NCBI GenBank assembly: GCA_015056905.1
Contig: SVFI01000001.1
Location: forward strand, 204,113 to 268,112
Source: Lachnospiraceae bacterium
GTDB taxonomy: Bacteria; Bacillota; Clostridia; Lachnospirales; Lachnospiraceae
Direction: 5' to 3'
Length of the DNA: 64,000 nt
The position numbers and the translations under genes are program-made. Below, piece after piece: positions 51,166-60,694 of the stretch. The notes under the pieces are model-generated. The model was not told where the DNA came from. It saw nothing but the letters and a program-made list of their open reading frames with translations, and ran no database searches. Position 1 is the stretch's first letter; every line of letters begins with the position of its first letter.

Positions 51166-52224
51166 TTATTCATTACCCCAATTAAGCAATTCATCCCTAA
51201 GTGTCGCAAGAAGCATATCTTCCGGTACCTTCTTAACAATTTCACCTTTTTTAATCAGAAGCCCTTCTCCGATTCCGCCGGCGATTCCGATATCTGCTTC
51301 TTTCGCTTCTCCCGGACCGTTAACCACACATCCCATGACCGCAACTTTCAAATCAAGCGGAATATCGGCCACCATCTTTTCTACCTCATTGGCAAGACCG
51401 ATCAAATCAATTCTCGTTCTTCCGCAGGTCGGACAGGATACTACTTCAATGCCGCCCTTACGCAATCCGAGCGTACGGAGAATCAGTTTGGCGGACTTAA
51501 TTTCCTCCACCGGATCTCCTGTCAAAGATACGCGAATGGTATCTCCGATGCCCTGATGCAAAATAATACCGAGTCCGATGGATGATTTTATATTACCGCT
51601 TGTAATCGTACCGGATTCCGTGATACCGACATGGAGCGGATAGCTTGTCTGCTCCACCAGCTTTTCATGGGCAGCTACGCACATGAGTACATCCGAAGAC
51701 TTGATACTGATAACAAGGTTGTCATAGCCGAGTTCCTCAATGATACGCACTTTATCAAGCGCACTCTCCACGATGCCCTCCGCTGTTACCCCGCCGTATT
51801 TTTCGACAAGATTCTTTTCCAAAGAACCGCTGTTGACACCGACACGAATCGGTATATTGCGCTCCTTTGCCACATCGACAACCGCTTTCACACGTTCGAT
51901 ACTTCCGATGTTACCCGGATTGATACGGATTTTGTCCGCACCGTTCTCCATCGCAGCAATCGCCATCTTATAATCAAAATGAATATCTGCAACAAGCGGA
52001 ATATGAATCTGCTTTTTAATCGCAGCAATTGCCTTTGCTGCCTCAAGTGTCGGAACCGTACAACGGATAATCTCGCATCCCGCCTGTTCGAGTCGCAGAA
52101 TCTGTGCTACGGTCGCCTCCACATCCTCCGTATGCGTATTTGTCATCGACTGAATTAAAACCGGATTCCCTCCTCCGATTTTTTTATCTCCAATCTGAAT
52201 CACCTTTGTATGATCACGATACAT
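51166..52224 (-). CDS. ispG: 4-hydroxy-3-methylbut-2-en-1-yl diphosphate synthase
   Basis: IspG (GcpE) is the [4Fe-4S] enzyme that makes HMBPP in the MEP pathway. The 352-residue protein has the TIM-barrel start with NPVLIQSMTNTHTED, VADIHFDYKMA and RINPGNIGS, and the C-terminal cluster cysteines in SCPTCGRTRIDL and GCVVNGPGEA. The ATG at 52222-52224 is preferred because GAGGAGG lies 9 bases upstream. It sits between rseP and polC. Confidence 0.96.
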   Translation of the reverse strand: MYRDHTKVIQIGDKKIGGGNPVLIQSMTNTHTEDVEATVAQILRLEQAGCEIIRCTVPTLEAAKAIAAIKKQIHIPLVADIHFDYKMAIAAMENGADKIRINPGNIGSIERVKAVVDVAKERNIPIRVGVNSGSLEKNLVEKYGGVTAEGIVESALDKVRIIEELGYDNLVISIKSSDVLMCVAAHEKLVEQTSYPLHVGITESGTITSGNIKSSIGLGIILHQGIGDTIRVSLTGDPVEEIKSAKLILRTLGLRKGGIEVVSCPTCGRTRIDLIGLANEVEKMVADIPLDLKVAVMGCVVNGPGEAKEADIGIAGGIGEGLLIKKGEIVKKVPEDMLLATLRDELLNWGNE

Positions 52225-52248
52225 CTTCTGCATCCTCCTCATCCACAT

Positions 52249-53373
52249 CTAAAACAATCTGCCCAAATCATTAAAAAGAACAAATACCATCAGTGCCATC
52301 AGAAGAACCATTCCAATCATATGGACAATGCCTTCTTTTTCCGGCGGAATCGGCTTACCACGCACCGCTTCAACAAGCAGGAAAACAAGTCTTCCACCAT
52401 CCAGTGCAGGGAATGGTATCAAGTTGAGCACTCCCAGATTTGCCGAAAGCAAAATGGCAAAATTAAGCATGTTCAGCCATACATAATAGGCTCCGTCCGG
52501 TTTGGACTGTTCATATATATTATTGACCGTCTGTGCCATTCCGACCGGTCCTGCTACATCATCCTTGCCCACCTGTCCCTGCACAAGCATCTGCAGGCTC
52601 TTAAATGTTGTCTCAATCCAGTAACCGACCTCATAAGCACTGTATTTAAGTGTACCTAAGAAATCAAATTTTTGATAAACGCCGGAACCTGATAATCCCA
52701 TATAATATCTTCCGGCCTCATCATCATAAATCGGTGAAACTACCGTTTCATGTGTCTTACCGTCGCGCTCGTAAGTCACCGAGACATCCTCACCTTTGTT
52801 GAGCATCGACATAAAACTGATTTCCCTGTAAAGATGAATCGCATTTCCGTTCATCTCCAAAACCCTGTCTCCGTCGCGAAGTCCTGCCTGATACGCCGCA
52901 CCGTCCTCCAATACCTTCTGGATTACCGGCGTATCTGCACCGTAACTTCCGACAATGATAGCCGAAAAAAGAAAGGCCAGAATAAAGTTAAAAAACGGTC
53001 CTGCCACCACGGTCGCTATCCTTGCAAATACAGGGGCATCCGGAAATGCGCCCGATTTTTTGCCCAGCTCCGTAGTGTGCACCATATCTTCTGTCTTTAT
53101 CTTCTCTGTCTCCGATGCTTCTTCCTTATCTTTTTCTTCTGACTCCTGTGCAAGATTCAGACCATCTTCTCCCTCAAACATACAGGCACCGCCGATTGGC
53201 AGAAGCCTTACGGCATATTTCGTCTCGCCTTTCGTAAAGGAAAAAATACACGGACCCATTCCGACAGAAAACTCCACCACGTGGATTCCATTCATCTTGG
53301 CGATGATAAAATGTCCGAATTCATGTGCAATTACTACAACACAAAAGATAAGAATAAATAAAAGGATACCCAA
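52249..53373 (-). CDS. rseP: RIP site-2 metalloprotease RseP
   Basis: This membrane zinc protease cuts substrates inside the membrane (for example anti-sigma factors or signal peptides). The 374-residue protein has the HExxH motif in VVIAHEFGHFIIAKMNG in the first transmembrane segment, a PDZ domain in the middle (EDGAAYQAGLRDGDRVLEMN), and the C-terminal NLIPFPALDGG motif. An acidic stretch (QESEEKDKEEASETEKIK) sits before the second transmembrane helix. The start is TTG, 3 bases after dxr. Confidence 0.94.
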   Translation of the reverse strand: MGILLFILIFCVVVIAHEFGHFIIAKMNGIHVVEFSVGMGPCIFSFTKGETKYAVRLLPIGGACMFEGEDGLNLAQESEEKDKEEASETEKIKTEDMVHTTELGKKSGAFPDAPVFARIATVVAGPFFNFILAFLFSAIIVGSYGADTPVIQKVLEDGAAYQAGLRDGDRVLEMNGNAIHLYREISFMSMLNKGEDVSVTYERDGKTHETVVSPIYDDEAGRYYMGLSGSGVYQKFDFLGTLKYSAYEVGYWIETTFKSLQMLVQGQVGKDDVAGPVGMAQTVNNIYEQSKPDGAYYVWLNMLNFAILLSANLGVLNLIPFPALDGGRLVFLLVEAVRGKPIPPEKEGIVHMIGMVLLMALMVFVLFNDLGRLF

Positions 53374-53376
53374 ACC

Positions 53377-54522
53377 TTAACACCTGCTCTCAATAAATTC
53401 ATAACAGGAAGCTTCCGTTTCCAAAATCTGCTCCACTGTCGGATCGGCAATCACCTTATGCTGTTCCATGGACGCACCGATAAGCTCCGGAATATCCAAA
53501 AACCGAATCTTACGGTCGAGGAACAGACTGACTGCTTTCTCATTCGCCGCATTAAACACAGTAGGCATACTTCCGCCCACGCGGAACGCCTCGTAGGCGA
53601 GCTTGAGACCGGTAAACACCTCCGGGTCCGGCTCTTCAAACGTAATCTGACCGAGTGCAAAGAAATCCACCTTATTATCCTGCATCGGTAATCTGTCCGG
53701 GTAAAAAAGCGCATACTGAATCGGCAACTTCATATCCGGAACGCCGAGCTGTGCCATGACAGCACCGTCCACATACTCTACCATAGAATGTATGATGCTC
53801 TGTGGTTGTACTACTACTTTTATTTTATCCGCTGTTACGCCGAATAACCATCCGGCTTCGATAACTTCCAGTCCTTTGTTGACCATAGTTGCGGAATCAA
53901 TCGTGATCTTGCGTCCCATCGCCCAATTCGGGTGTTTGAGCGCATCCTCCACCTGTACTTTTTCCATCTGCTCCCTCGTCCATCCGCGGAACGGTCCGCC
54001 GGATGCGGTAAGCAAAATCTTACTGATTTTATCCTTCGGCTCACCGTTTAATGACTGAAAAATCGCACTATGCTCACTGTCCACCGGAAGAATCGATACT
54101 CCATGTTCCTTCGCAAGAGGCATTATAATATGTCCCGCTGTCACAAGTGTCTCCTTGTTGGCAAGTGCAATGTCTTTTCCTGCTTTTATCGCCGCAATCG
54201 TCGGACGGATTCCAATCATACCGACAATCGCCGTCACAACGACGTCTGCCTCCGGAAGTGCAGATATCTCAAGCAGTCCTTCCATCCCTGAAAGAACCTT
54301 TACATCCGTATCTTTTACTTTAACTTTAAGTTCCTCTGCTGCTTCCTCCGTCCACATTACCGCATAAGACGGTTTGTATTTCCTGATTTGTTCTTCCATT
54401 TTTGCAACATTGCTTCCTGCTGCGAGTGCAACAACCTCCAGTTTTTCGGAATAGCTGCTCACAACTTCCAGTGTCTGTGTCCCGATGGAACCTGTGGAAC
54501 CTAATAAAACAATTTTTTTCAT
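53377..54522 (-). CDS. dxr: 1-deoxy-D-xylulose 5-phosphate reductoisomerase
   Basis: Dxr makes MEP from DXP with NADPH. The 381-residue protein has the NADPH-binding GSTGSIGTQTLEVV at the N-terminus, the ALANKETLVTAGHIIM segment, LPVDSEHSAIFQ with metal ligands, and LTASGGPFRG. Length is normal. It is downstream of cdsA. Confidence 0.97.
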   Translation of the reverse strand: MKKIVLLGSTGSIGTQTLEVVSSYSEKLEVVALAAGSNVAKMEEQIRKYKPSYAVMWTEEAAEELKVKVKDTDVKVLSGMEGLLEISALPEADVVVTAIVGMIGIRPTIAAIKAGKDIALANKETLVTAGHIIMPLAKEHGVSILPVDSEHSAIFQSLNGEPKDKISKILLTASGGPFRGWTREQMEKVQVEDALKHPNWAMGRKITIDSATMVNKGLEVIEAGWLFGVTADKIKVVVQPQSIIHSMVEYVDGAVMAQLGVPDMKLPIQYALFYPDRLPMQDNKVDFFALGQITFEEPDPEVFTGLKLAYEAFRVGGSMPTVFNAANEKAVSLFLDRKIRFLDIPELIGASMEQHKVIADPTVEQILETEASCYEFIESRC

Positions 54523-54532
54523 TTTTTAACCT

Positions 54533-55360
54533 CTATAAATGTAATAAAAGCATTGCTCCGTAATAAATGAGCGGTGCTGTCACAATCACGCTGTCAAAAC
54601 GGTCCATGATTCCGCCGTGTCCCGGAATCAGCTTACCATAGTCCTTAATATCGTTATTTCTCTTAATGCCGGAAGCAGCAAGGTCTCCGATCTGGCTGAG
54701 TACGGAACCGACTGCCGCAATCAAAGGAAATGCCTTAAGCACATCCCCCGCCACAAACGTTACACCTGCCTTCTGCAATACGAGCGCATACAAAAATCCT
54801 ACCAGTGCCGCGCCGCAAACGCCGCCGACAGCCCCTTCAATCGATTTTTTCGGGCTTAAAACCGGTGCAAGTTTGTGTTTTCCAAGCAAAACTCCCACAA
54901 AATACGCCGATGTATCGCAAATCCATGATGCAATAAAAACAAGCCATACAATAAAAATACCGTTTTCCATCATGCGTGTCTGATATATATACGAAAGAAG
55001 TACCGGTGCATAGATGAATGAAAATGCTGCTGCCATAGCCTGTGCGGCATCATACTTCGGAAAAGCAAAAACATAGACAAGCATCATCCCCATGATGGTC
55101 AAAATAACAGGTGCCATCAAAAAAGGCTTTGCCTGCGGAAATGCAAGTACTATGTAATAGGCGAGAATACCAATATATCCTACCAGTTCCACGCCGCATA
55201 TTTTGGACTCGTCCGGACGCACATGCGTCGCTCTGATGAGCTCATTAAATCCAACCATCGAAATAAGGAGCGTTGCCCCAAACAATACCCATCCTCCGAA
55301 AAGCATGGTTATCCCAAGTATCACTACAAGAAAAAATCCGCTGATTACCCTCGTCAGCAT
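54533..55360 (-). CDS. cdsA: Phosphatidate cytidylyltransferase
   Basis: CdsA makes CDP-diacylglycerol for phospholipid synthesis. The 275-residue membrane protein has about eight hydrophobic segments and the family signature IKRNNDIKDYGKLIPGHGG followed by DRFDS. The ATG follows AAGGAGG, and the gene begins right after uppS. Confidence 0.95.
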   Translation of the reverse strand: MLTRVISGFFLVVILGITMLFGGWVLFGATLLISMVGFNELIRATHVRPDESKICGVELVGYIGILAYYIVLAFPQAKPFLMAPVILTIMGMMLVYVFAFPKYDAAQAMAAAFSFIYAPVLLSYIYQTRMMENGIFIVWLVFIASWICDTSAYFVGVLLGKHKLAPVLSPKKSIEGAVGGVCGAALVGFLYALVLQKAGVTFVAGDVLKAFPLIAAVGSVLSQIGDLAASGIKRNNDIKDYGKLIPGHGGIMDRFDSVIVTAPLIYYGAMLLLHL

Positions 55361-55361
55361 A

Positions 55362-56069
55362 CTATTCCTCCTTTACAAGGCCGAAACGGCGGTCACGCAT
55401 ATTATATGCTTCTATCGCCTTTTCAAGTTCCTTTTTATCAAATGCCGGCCAAGGCACCTGCGTAAAATAAAACTCCGTATAAGCGAGCTGCCAAATCAAA
55501 AAATTGGAAATTCTCTGTTCTCCGCTCGTACGTATCATCAAGTCCGGCTCAGGAATTCCTTTTGTGTCCAGATAATCCGCAAAGCGTTCGATTGTCATAT
55601 CCTGCGGTTTCAAATCTCCGCGCTCTGTCTCCTGCATAATTTTGCGCACGGCACGGACAATCTCATCCTGCCCGCCATAGTTGAGTGCAATCTGGAAATG
55701 CAGACCGGTATAATCCTTTGTCGCCTCCTCAAGCTCAGCAATGCGTTCCTGCAAATCAGGTTTAAGACCGGACTTATCACCGAGTACCCTGACGCTCATA
55801 TTATTCTTCTCCGCTGTCTTTAAACAGGTGCTCATATATTTGTCGAGCAACTTCATAAGCGCATCCACCTCGTCCTTCGGACGATTCCAGTTCTCGGTGG
55901 AAAACGCATAAACCGTCAGATATTTCACGCCGAGGTTATATGCAGCCTCACAGATAACCTCCACATTTTTACTTCCCTGTACATGGCCGTAGTTTCGCGG
56001 CATTCCTTTGCTTTTGGCCCATCTTCCGTTTCCGTCCAGAATGATGGCAATATGATTCGGTATTTGCAT
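55362..56069 (-). CDS. uppS: Undecaprenyl diphosphate synthase (isoprenyl transferase)
   Basis: UppS makes the C55 lipid carrier for cell-wall building. The 235-residue protein has HIAIILDGNGRWAKSKGMPR (catalytic Asp), LTVYAFSTENWNRPKDEV, and the C-terminal DLMIRTSGEQRISNFLIWQL. The ATG at 56067-56069 follows AAAGGAG; a 21-residue longer reading would start in a hairpin. It is just upstream of cdsA. Confidence 0.96.
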   Translation of the reverse strand: MQIPNHIAIILDGNGRWAKSKGMPRNYGHVQGSKNVEVICEAAYNLGVKYLTVYAFSTENWNRPKDEVDALMKLLDKYMSTCLKTAEKNNMSVRVLGDKSGLKPDLQERIAELEEATKDYTGLHFQIALNYGGQDEIVRAVRKIMQETERGDLKPQDMTIERFADYLDTKGIPEPDLMIRTSGEQRISNFLIWQLAYTEFYFTQVPWPAFDKKELEKAIEAYNMRDRRFGLVKEE

Positions 56070-56106
56070 AAAAATCTCCTTTATACAGACGTTATAGAAA
56101 GGAAAG

Positions 56107-56130
56107 GGGAAAGGCCGCGTGACCTCTCCC
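56107..56130 (-). terminator. Hairpin between frr and uppS
   Basis: GGGAGAGG pairs with CCTTTCCC (one G-T pair) around an 8-base loop, and C/T-rich sequence follows on the minus strand. It may attenuate read-through into uppS or only be a spacer; there is no good T-tract. Confidence 0.4.
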
Positions 56131-56147
56131 ATATATGATTCCCCAAA

Positions 56148-56699
56148 TTATACGGTAAGAATCTCTTTTGATTTCTCATCAATCATTCCGTCAATCTGTT
56201 TGATGTATTTGTCTGTCAGCTTCTGAAGCTGTTCTTCCAGCTGTTTGATTTCATCTTCTGAAACATCTGTCTTGGCAAGTTTTTTGAACGCATCGTTACC
56301 GTCACGTCTCACATTACGGACAGCCACTTTGTTCTCCTCACCTTTTTTCTTTACATCCTTAACCAAATCTTTACGACGTTCCTCCGTCAGTTCCGGGAAC
56401 ACAAGGCGGATTACAGAACCGTCGTTGGAAGGTGTAATACCGAGGTCTGACATCATGATTGCCTTTTCGATATCTTTAATGAGAGTTTTCTCCCAAGGTG
56501 CAATCTGAATCATTCTCGGTTCCGGAACCGTAATATTGCCAACCTGCTGAAGCGGTGTCGGTGTTCCGTAATAATCTACTTTAATTTTGTCAAGCACGTG
56601 CGGATTCGCTCTTCCCGCGCGGATTGTTGCATATTCAGATGCTAAAAAGTCAATGGTTTTCTGCATCTTATCATCATAAACTTTAATTCTTTCATCCAT
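56148..56699 (-). CDS. frr: Ribosome recycling factor
   Basis: RRF splits post-termination ribosomes with EF-G. The 183-residue protein matches through ASEYATIRAGRANPHVLDKI, GTPTPLQQVGNITVPEPRM and VRNVRRDGNDAFKKL. It starts after GGGAGG, 13 bases after pyrH. Confidence 0.97.
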   Translation of the reverse strand: MDERIKVYDDKMQKTIDFLASEYATIRAGRANPHVLDKIKVDYYGTPTPLQQVGNITVPEPRMIQIAPWEKTLIKDIEKAIMMSDLGITPSNDGSVIRLVFPELTEERRKDLVKDVKKKGEENKVAVRNVRRDGNDAFKKLAKTDVSEDEIKQLEEQLQKLTDKYIKQIDGMIDEKSKEILTV

Positions 56700-56712
56700 T
56701 TTTGATTCCTCC

Positions 56713-57408
56713 CTATACCGTTACTTTCGTTCCGTTAAAATTACCTTTGATGGTATTTACAATACTATTGTCTTCATTTAAGCCGAATACCCACATCGGC
56801 ATTTTATTCTCCTTGGCGAGAATGGAAGCAGTCATATCAACCACCTGTAAATTCTTGGCAACCACCTCATCGATGGAAACCTCGTCATATTTCTTTGCTG
56901 CCGGATTCGTTCTCGGATCATCATCGTATACTCCGTCAATTGCCTTGGCTAGCAGAATGACATCCGCTTCCACCTCAATGGCACGAAGCATAACTCCCGT
57001 ATCCGTTGAAAAATACGGATGACCGGTTCCTCCGGCAAAAAATACAACCATTCCCTGCTTGAAACACTGATTCGCACGGTCCTTTGAAAACAGTTCCGTA
57101 AAGGCTCCGCACGTAAACGGTGTCAAAATATTTGTCTGCATTCCAACACTGCGGAAAATCTCCGAAACATAAATGCAGTTCATAATCGTCGCCAGCATAC
57201 CAATCTGGTCTGCCTTTGTACGATCAATATTCTCACTTGTTCTGCCTCTCCAGAAATTACCTCCGCCGATAACAATTCCGACTTCCACGCCGTCATCTAC
57301 AAGCTGTTTTACCTGAAGTGCAACACCTCTGACCGTCTCTTCGTCAAATCCGGTCTTCTTCTCCCCGGCGAGTGCTTCCCCGCTCAATTTCAGCATGATT
57401 CTTTTCAT
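56713..57408 (-). CDS. pyrH: UMP kinase
   Basis: PyrH phosphorylates UMP to UDP. The 231-residue protein has RIMLKLSGEALAGEKKTGFD, VGIVIGGGNFWRGR and the AGGTGHPYFSTDTGVMLRA segment. It follows the bactofilin gene by 15 bases. Confidence 0.97.
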   Translation of the reverse strand: MKRIMLKLSGEALAGEKKTGFDEETVRGVALQVKQLVDDGVEVGIVIGGGNFWRGRTSENIDRTKADQIGMLATIMNCIYVSEIFRSVGMQTNILTPFTCGAFTELFSKDRANQCFKQGMVVFFAGGTGHPYFSTDTGVMLRAIEVEADVILLAKAIDGVYDDDPRTNPAAKKYDEVSIDEVVAKNLQVVDMTASILAKENKMPMWVFGLNEDNSIVNTIKGNFNGTKVTV

Positions 57409-57423
57409 GGTATTCTCCCGCCT

Positions 57424-58461
57424 TTATTTCTGGATTAAATCTTCAAAGAAGGATGTTGGATTCACTTCTGCGTAGCACTGAGAACACATACCTTCAATAA
57501 CTGCACCGTTATTAATCTGTACGGATTTGGATTTGATATTACCCATTACAATCGCAGACGCATCCAGAATCACCGGTCCCTGCACGTCAATATCACCTTT
57601 CACCGCACCTGCAATCACTGCACTGGATGCTACGATATCACCGATGATAACGGAATTCTGGCCGATTTTGATGGTTCCTTCCGCAGTAACTTTTCCTGTT
57701 ACATGCGCAGAATCTGCAAATACTTCTGCCGCCTTGGAATCACCTTCAATCGTTCCCGATACATTTAATTTACCCAGAATTTCAACATTACCTTTTACTT
57801 TTCCGAGAATCTCGATACTTCCTCTGGAAATAACATCACCTGTAATTGTCATTCCTGCTGTAATCACTGCAGTTTCATCTGCTACTTCTTCTTCCGCTAA
57901 ATTGATTTTCTGTTCTGCCATCGCTTTTTCTACCTCTTTTTCTAATTCTGTCTCTTCAGTTTCTGCTTCCTGCTCTATGGTAAGGAGCTGTTCCGGTGTC
58001 TGGATTTCTCTTTCTTCAAAATCCTCACCGCCCATCTCTTCCTTTGCAACGATATTTGCAATACTTGCAATCTGTGCTGCAGCCGCATCAATCACCGGTT
58101 CCACCGTCGGTGCTTCCGCTTCTTCTTCCGGCTGTTCTTCCTGGATTTCTTCTTCCACGATCACTTCTTCAACAAGCTCTTCTTCGCTCTCTAACGCATC
58201 TGCCGTTTCCGTCTCTTCCGGCTCAGCTTCCTCGGTCGCTTCTGCTTCCGGCTCGACTTCCTCTGCCGGAATTTCATCGACCTCCTGCATCTGAGCAAAC
58301 TCTTCAGCAAGTGCCTTCTCAACCTCTTTCATGGTTTCATCCACCGCCGTATCCTCTTCCAACAGTTCTTCGTCGATTTGTACTTCACCCATCTGGTCTT
58401 CCGGCAAAAGTTCACCTACCGCAAGCGACAAATCTTCTTTTAAATCCTGAAAAAATCCCAC
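57424..58461 (-). CDS. Bactofilin-family cytoskeletal protein with long acidic N-terminus
   Basis: Bactofilins form non-nucleotide-dependent filaments. In this 345-residue protein, residues 1-200 are highly acidic low complexity (runs of Glu, Ala, Val and Thr). Residues about 205-320 form the right-handed beta-helix, with GDVISRGSIEILGKVKGNVE, TVKV-type strands and ASAIVMGNIKSKSVQINNGA. A C-terminal CSQCYAEVNPTSFFEDLIQK tail has a Cys-x-x-Cys pair. The start is GTG with GGAGG. It lies 15 bases upstream of pyrH, so it is probably co-transcribed with the pyrH-frr cluster. Confidence 0.88.
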   Translation of the reverse strand: MGFFQDLKEDLSLAVGELLPEDQMGEVQIDEELLEEDTAVDETMKEVEKALAEEFAQMQEVDEIPAEEVEPEAEATEEAEPEETETADALESEEELVEEVIVEEEIQEEQPEEEAEAPTVEPVIDAAAAQIASIANIVAKEEMGGEDFEEREIQTPEQLLTIEQEAETEETELEKEVEKAMAEQKINLAEEEVADETAVITAGMTITGDVISRGSIEILGKVKGNVEILGKLNVSGTIEGDSKAAEVFADSAHVTGKVTAEGTIKIGQNSVIIGDIVASSAVIAGAVKGDIDVQGPVILDASAIVMGNIKSKSVQINNGAVIEGMCSQCYAEVNPTSFFEDLIQK

Positions 58462-58487
58462 TGCTTATTCCTCCGTTTCTAAAATGT

Positions 58488-59468
58488 TTACTCTTCCTGT
58501 TGCAGATGCCTTACCATTGTCATCTCATCGTCAACCGGTACGATTTCCACCTGCTCCATACTTTGCAACTTCTCGATAATCAGAGGCAATGCCTCTACCG
58601 TCGATATTTTATCTGATGCATCATGCAAAAGCACAACCGCCGTATGATACTTTAACACATTTTCTGTCACATTGTCCGCAATCTGCTGCGGTCTTAAATT
58701 TCTCCCCGTCGCGTCACCACACGACACATTCCAGTCAAGATAATATATATCTTCCTCTGTCAGATACTCTGCAAGCTGCTCCATCGGAACATCGCTCACC
58801 TCGTTGGAACTTCCGCCCGGGAAACGATAAAAACGAGACCACACTCCGGTCATCTCATACAAAAATTCCTGCAGACTTTCCAAGTCTTCCGTAAACGCCT
58901 CTTCCGAAGCATAGATTTCATGATACCTGTGACTGAACGAATGCATACCAAGCGTATGTCCTTCCTCCACAATTCTGCGGTACAACGGCTCATACATCTC
59001 CTGCTTCTTCCCTGTCACAAAAAAAGTCGCTTTGACATCATATTGCTTTAAAATATCCAAAATCTCGTCCGTATTCGAACTCGGCCCGTCATCAAAAGTG
59101 AGATACACCCGCGTGACATCTTCCGTTTCAGCCTTCTGCTGCTCTTCCCGTTGCAAGACCATCTCCTGTGACGCAGACAGTTTCTGTTCCACCTGCAACC
59201 CATTCTCTGCTGACGCCTCGTTGCTTTCATGCCACTCGGTCTCCGTCATATCCTTTTCATACACCATTTCCGTCTCATCGGCCAAGCAAAACTCTCCACC
59301 TTGCTTCATAGCACTGAGCTGATTTACCTGTCTCTGAAGCTGTTCTACTTTGATGAATAAAAGGATACACAGCAAAAGCGGAAGAAGAATCCCCAGAATC
59401 AGGAACGCAATAATCAATTTTTTGAGCGTCTTGACCCTTCCGGTCCTTCCCTCCTCGTTTGATGACAT
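58488..59468 (-). CDS. Membrane-anchored polysaccharide deacetylase (NodB domain)
   Basis: The 326-residue protein has an N-terminal transmembrane helix (about residues 15-37), a short coiled region and Glu/Gln-rich linker (40-125), and a NodB domain. Motifs are YLTFDDGPSSNTDEIL (catalytic Asp pair), HTLGMHSFSHRYHE (metal His residues), RFPGGSSNE and VLLHDAS. The protein probably removes acetyl groups from a cell-wall sugar polymer such as peptidoglycan. It shares the transcription direction with the bactofilin gene and starts after AAAGGAG. Confidence 0.9.
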   Translation of the reverse strand: MSSNEEGRTGRVKTLKKLIIAFLILGILLPLLLCILLFIKVEQLQRQVNQLSAMKQGGEFCLADETEMVYEKDMTETEWHESNEASAENGLQVEQKLSASQEMVLQREEQQKAETEDVTRVYLTFDDGPSSNTDEILDILKQYDVKATFFVTGKKQEMYEPLYRRIVEEGHTLGMHSFSHRYHEIYASEEAFTEDLESLQEFLYEMTGVWSRFYRFPGGSSNEVSDVPMEQLAEYLTEEDIYYLDWNVSCGDATGRNLRPQQIADNVTENVLKYHTAVVLLHDASDKISTVEALPLIIEKLQSMEQVEIVPVDDEMTMVRHLQQEE

Positions 59469-59493
59469 AACAAAACTCTCCTTTTACATACTC

Positions 59494-59523
59494 GTTATAT
59501 TTTAACACAACTTAGCATGTAAA
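59494..59523 (-). promoter_or_regulatory. Weak candidate promoter of the deacetylase-bactofilin-pyrH unit
   Basis: TTTACA (59518-59523) and TATAAC (59494-59499) are 18 bases apart on the minus strand. An alternative -10, TAAAAT, overlaps it with a shorter spacer. Confidence 0.45.
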
Positions 59524-59532
59524 AAAAGTATT

Positions 59533-60633
59533 TTAGTATATAATTCTGTTTCTTCCCTGTTGTTTTCCCCTATACAATTTCTCATCTGCCGCCTTGAGCG
59601 TCTCATCAATGCTGTCATACACAAAAAATTCGGTAAGACCGAACGTCATCGTCACACTGATTTCCTTATCTCCTGCAGGAATTTTGACCCCCTCCACTTT
59701 CCTCCGGAGTTCTTCCAGCATCACAGCAGCTTCATCCCCGTTACAGTTTAAAAACACAAACAAAAACTCCTCGCCGCCCCATCTGGCAACAAAGTCCTTG
59801 CGACGCATCTCTTTTTCGAAAAGCTGCGCAAGCATCTTTAGCACTTTATCTCCGACGTCATGTCCGTAGGTGTCATTCACCTTCTTAAAAAAATCGATAT
59901 CTGCGATACTGACACAACAATTCCCCGCCATAGCGCGGTTCTCTGAGATGGCACTTAAAATTTCCCTTCCTTTTCTTCTGTTGTATAGCCCGGTCAGCGC
60001 ATCTTCATTTGCCTGTTTCTCAAGAATCTCATTGTACTCAAGCAATTTACCTTCCAATTCCTGACTGCTCTCGCTGCACACAAAACAAATCAGCGACAGA
60101 CACCAGAAAATCATAATGGTGTTGACCATCTGCAATGTGCGTATTTCGCCGGAAAGCAGTATAAAACCGGGAGTTCTTGCATAATATATATTAAACATGG
60201 CGAGTCGGAATGCAGTAATTACAACTGCGAATGTTATCTTCCTTGCATAATTCTTATATTTAGAAAAGAAGTACAAAACAAGAAGAATCATTAAAAAGTG
60301 CTGTACACCTGTGTTCCATCCATAAAAATGAACATAAAGAATCACACAGACGGACGTTACCACCGCAAATCCCCAAAATGTGAGCGCCATTCTCCCACGA
60401 TATGTCATGCAAAACATAAGCATACATGCTAATATACACAACACAAAAAGAACCATGCTCTGCATGTGCATATACACGGCGCAGCACAGTATTATGTTAA
60501 CCACATAATAAACGATATAAGACAAAAGAAGCATCCGTACAATGACCGTAATCTTCTTCGGTTCATTCTGCCGGACTGTATCCTTTGCCACATAATCCTT
60601 TAATTTACAAAACATCGCTTTAATTGTGTCCAT
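59533..60633 (-). CDS. Diguanylate cyclase with N-terminal membrane domain
   Basis: The enzyme would make c-di-GMP. The 366-residue protein has about six hydrophobic helices (residues 30-190) as a sensory membrane domain and a C-terminal GGDEF domain (about 205-366): DALTGLYNRRKGREI, DIDFFKKVNDTYGHDVGDKV and RWGGEEFLFVFL. The active site is GGEEF, which is a known active variant. RRKD placed five residues before it keeps the RxxD inhibitory site. No signal ligand can be read from the sequence. It has its own promoter. Confidence 0.93.
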   Translation of the reverse strand: MDTIKAMFCKLKDYVAKDTVRQNEPKKITVIVRMLLLSYIVYYVVNIILCCAVYMHMQSMVLFVLCILACMLMFCMTYRGRMALTFWGFAVVTSVCVILYVHFYGWNTGVQHFLMILLVLYFFSKYKNYARKITFAVVITAFRLAMFNIYYARTPGFILLSGEIRTLQMVNTIMIFWCLSLICFVCSESSQELEGKLLEYNEILEKQANEDALTGLYNRRKGREILSAISENRAMAGNCCVSIADIDFFKKVNDTYGHDVGDKVLKMLAQLFEKEMRRKDFVARWGGEEFLFVFLNCNGDEAAVMLEELRRKVEGVKIPAGDKEISVTMTFGLTEFFVYDSIDETLKAADEKLYRGKQQGRNRIIY

Positions 60634-60663
60634 TCCCCCACCCTCATCAAGATGTTGTGTTTT

Positions 60664-60692
60664 ATTTTACACCATTTTGAAAAGATATGCAA
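60664..60692 (-). promoter_or_regulatory. Promoter of the diguanylate cyclase gene
   Basis: TTGCAT (60687-60692) and TAAAAT (60664-60669) are separated by 17 bases on the minus strand, about 30 bases before the start codon. Confidence 0.7.
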
Positions 60693-60694
60693 TC

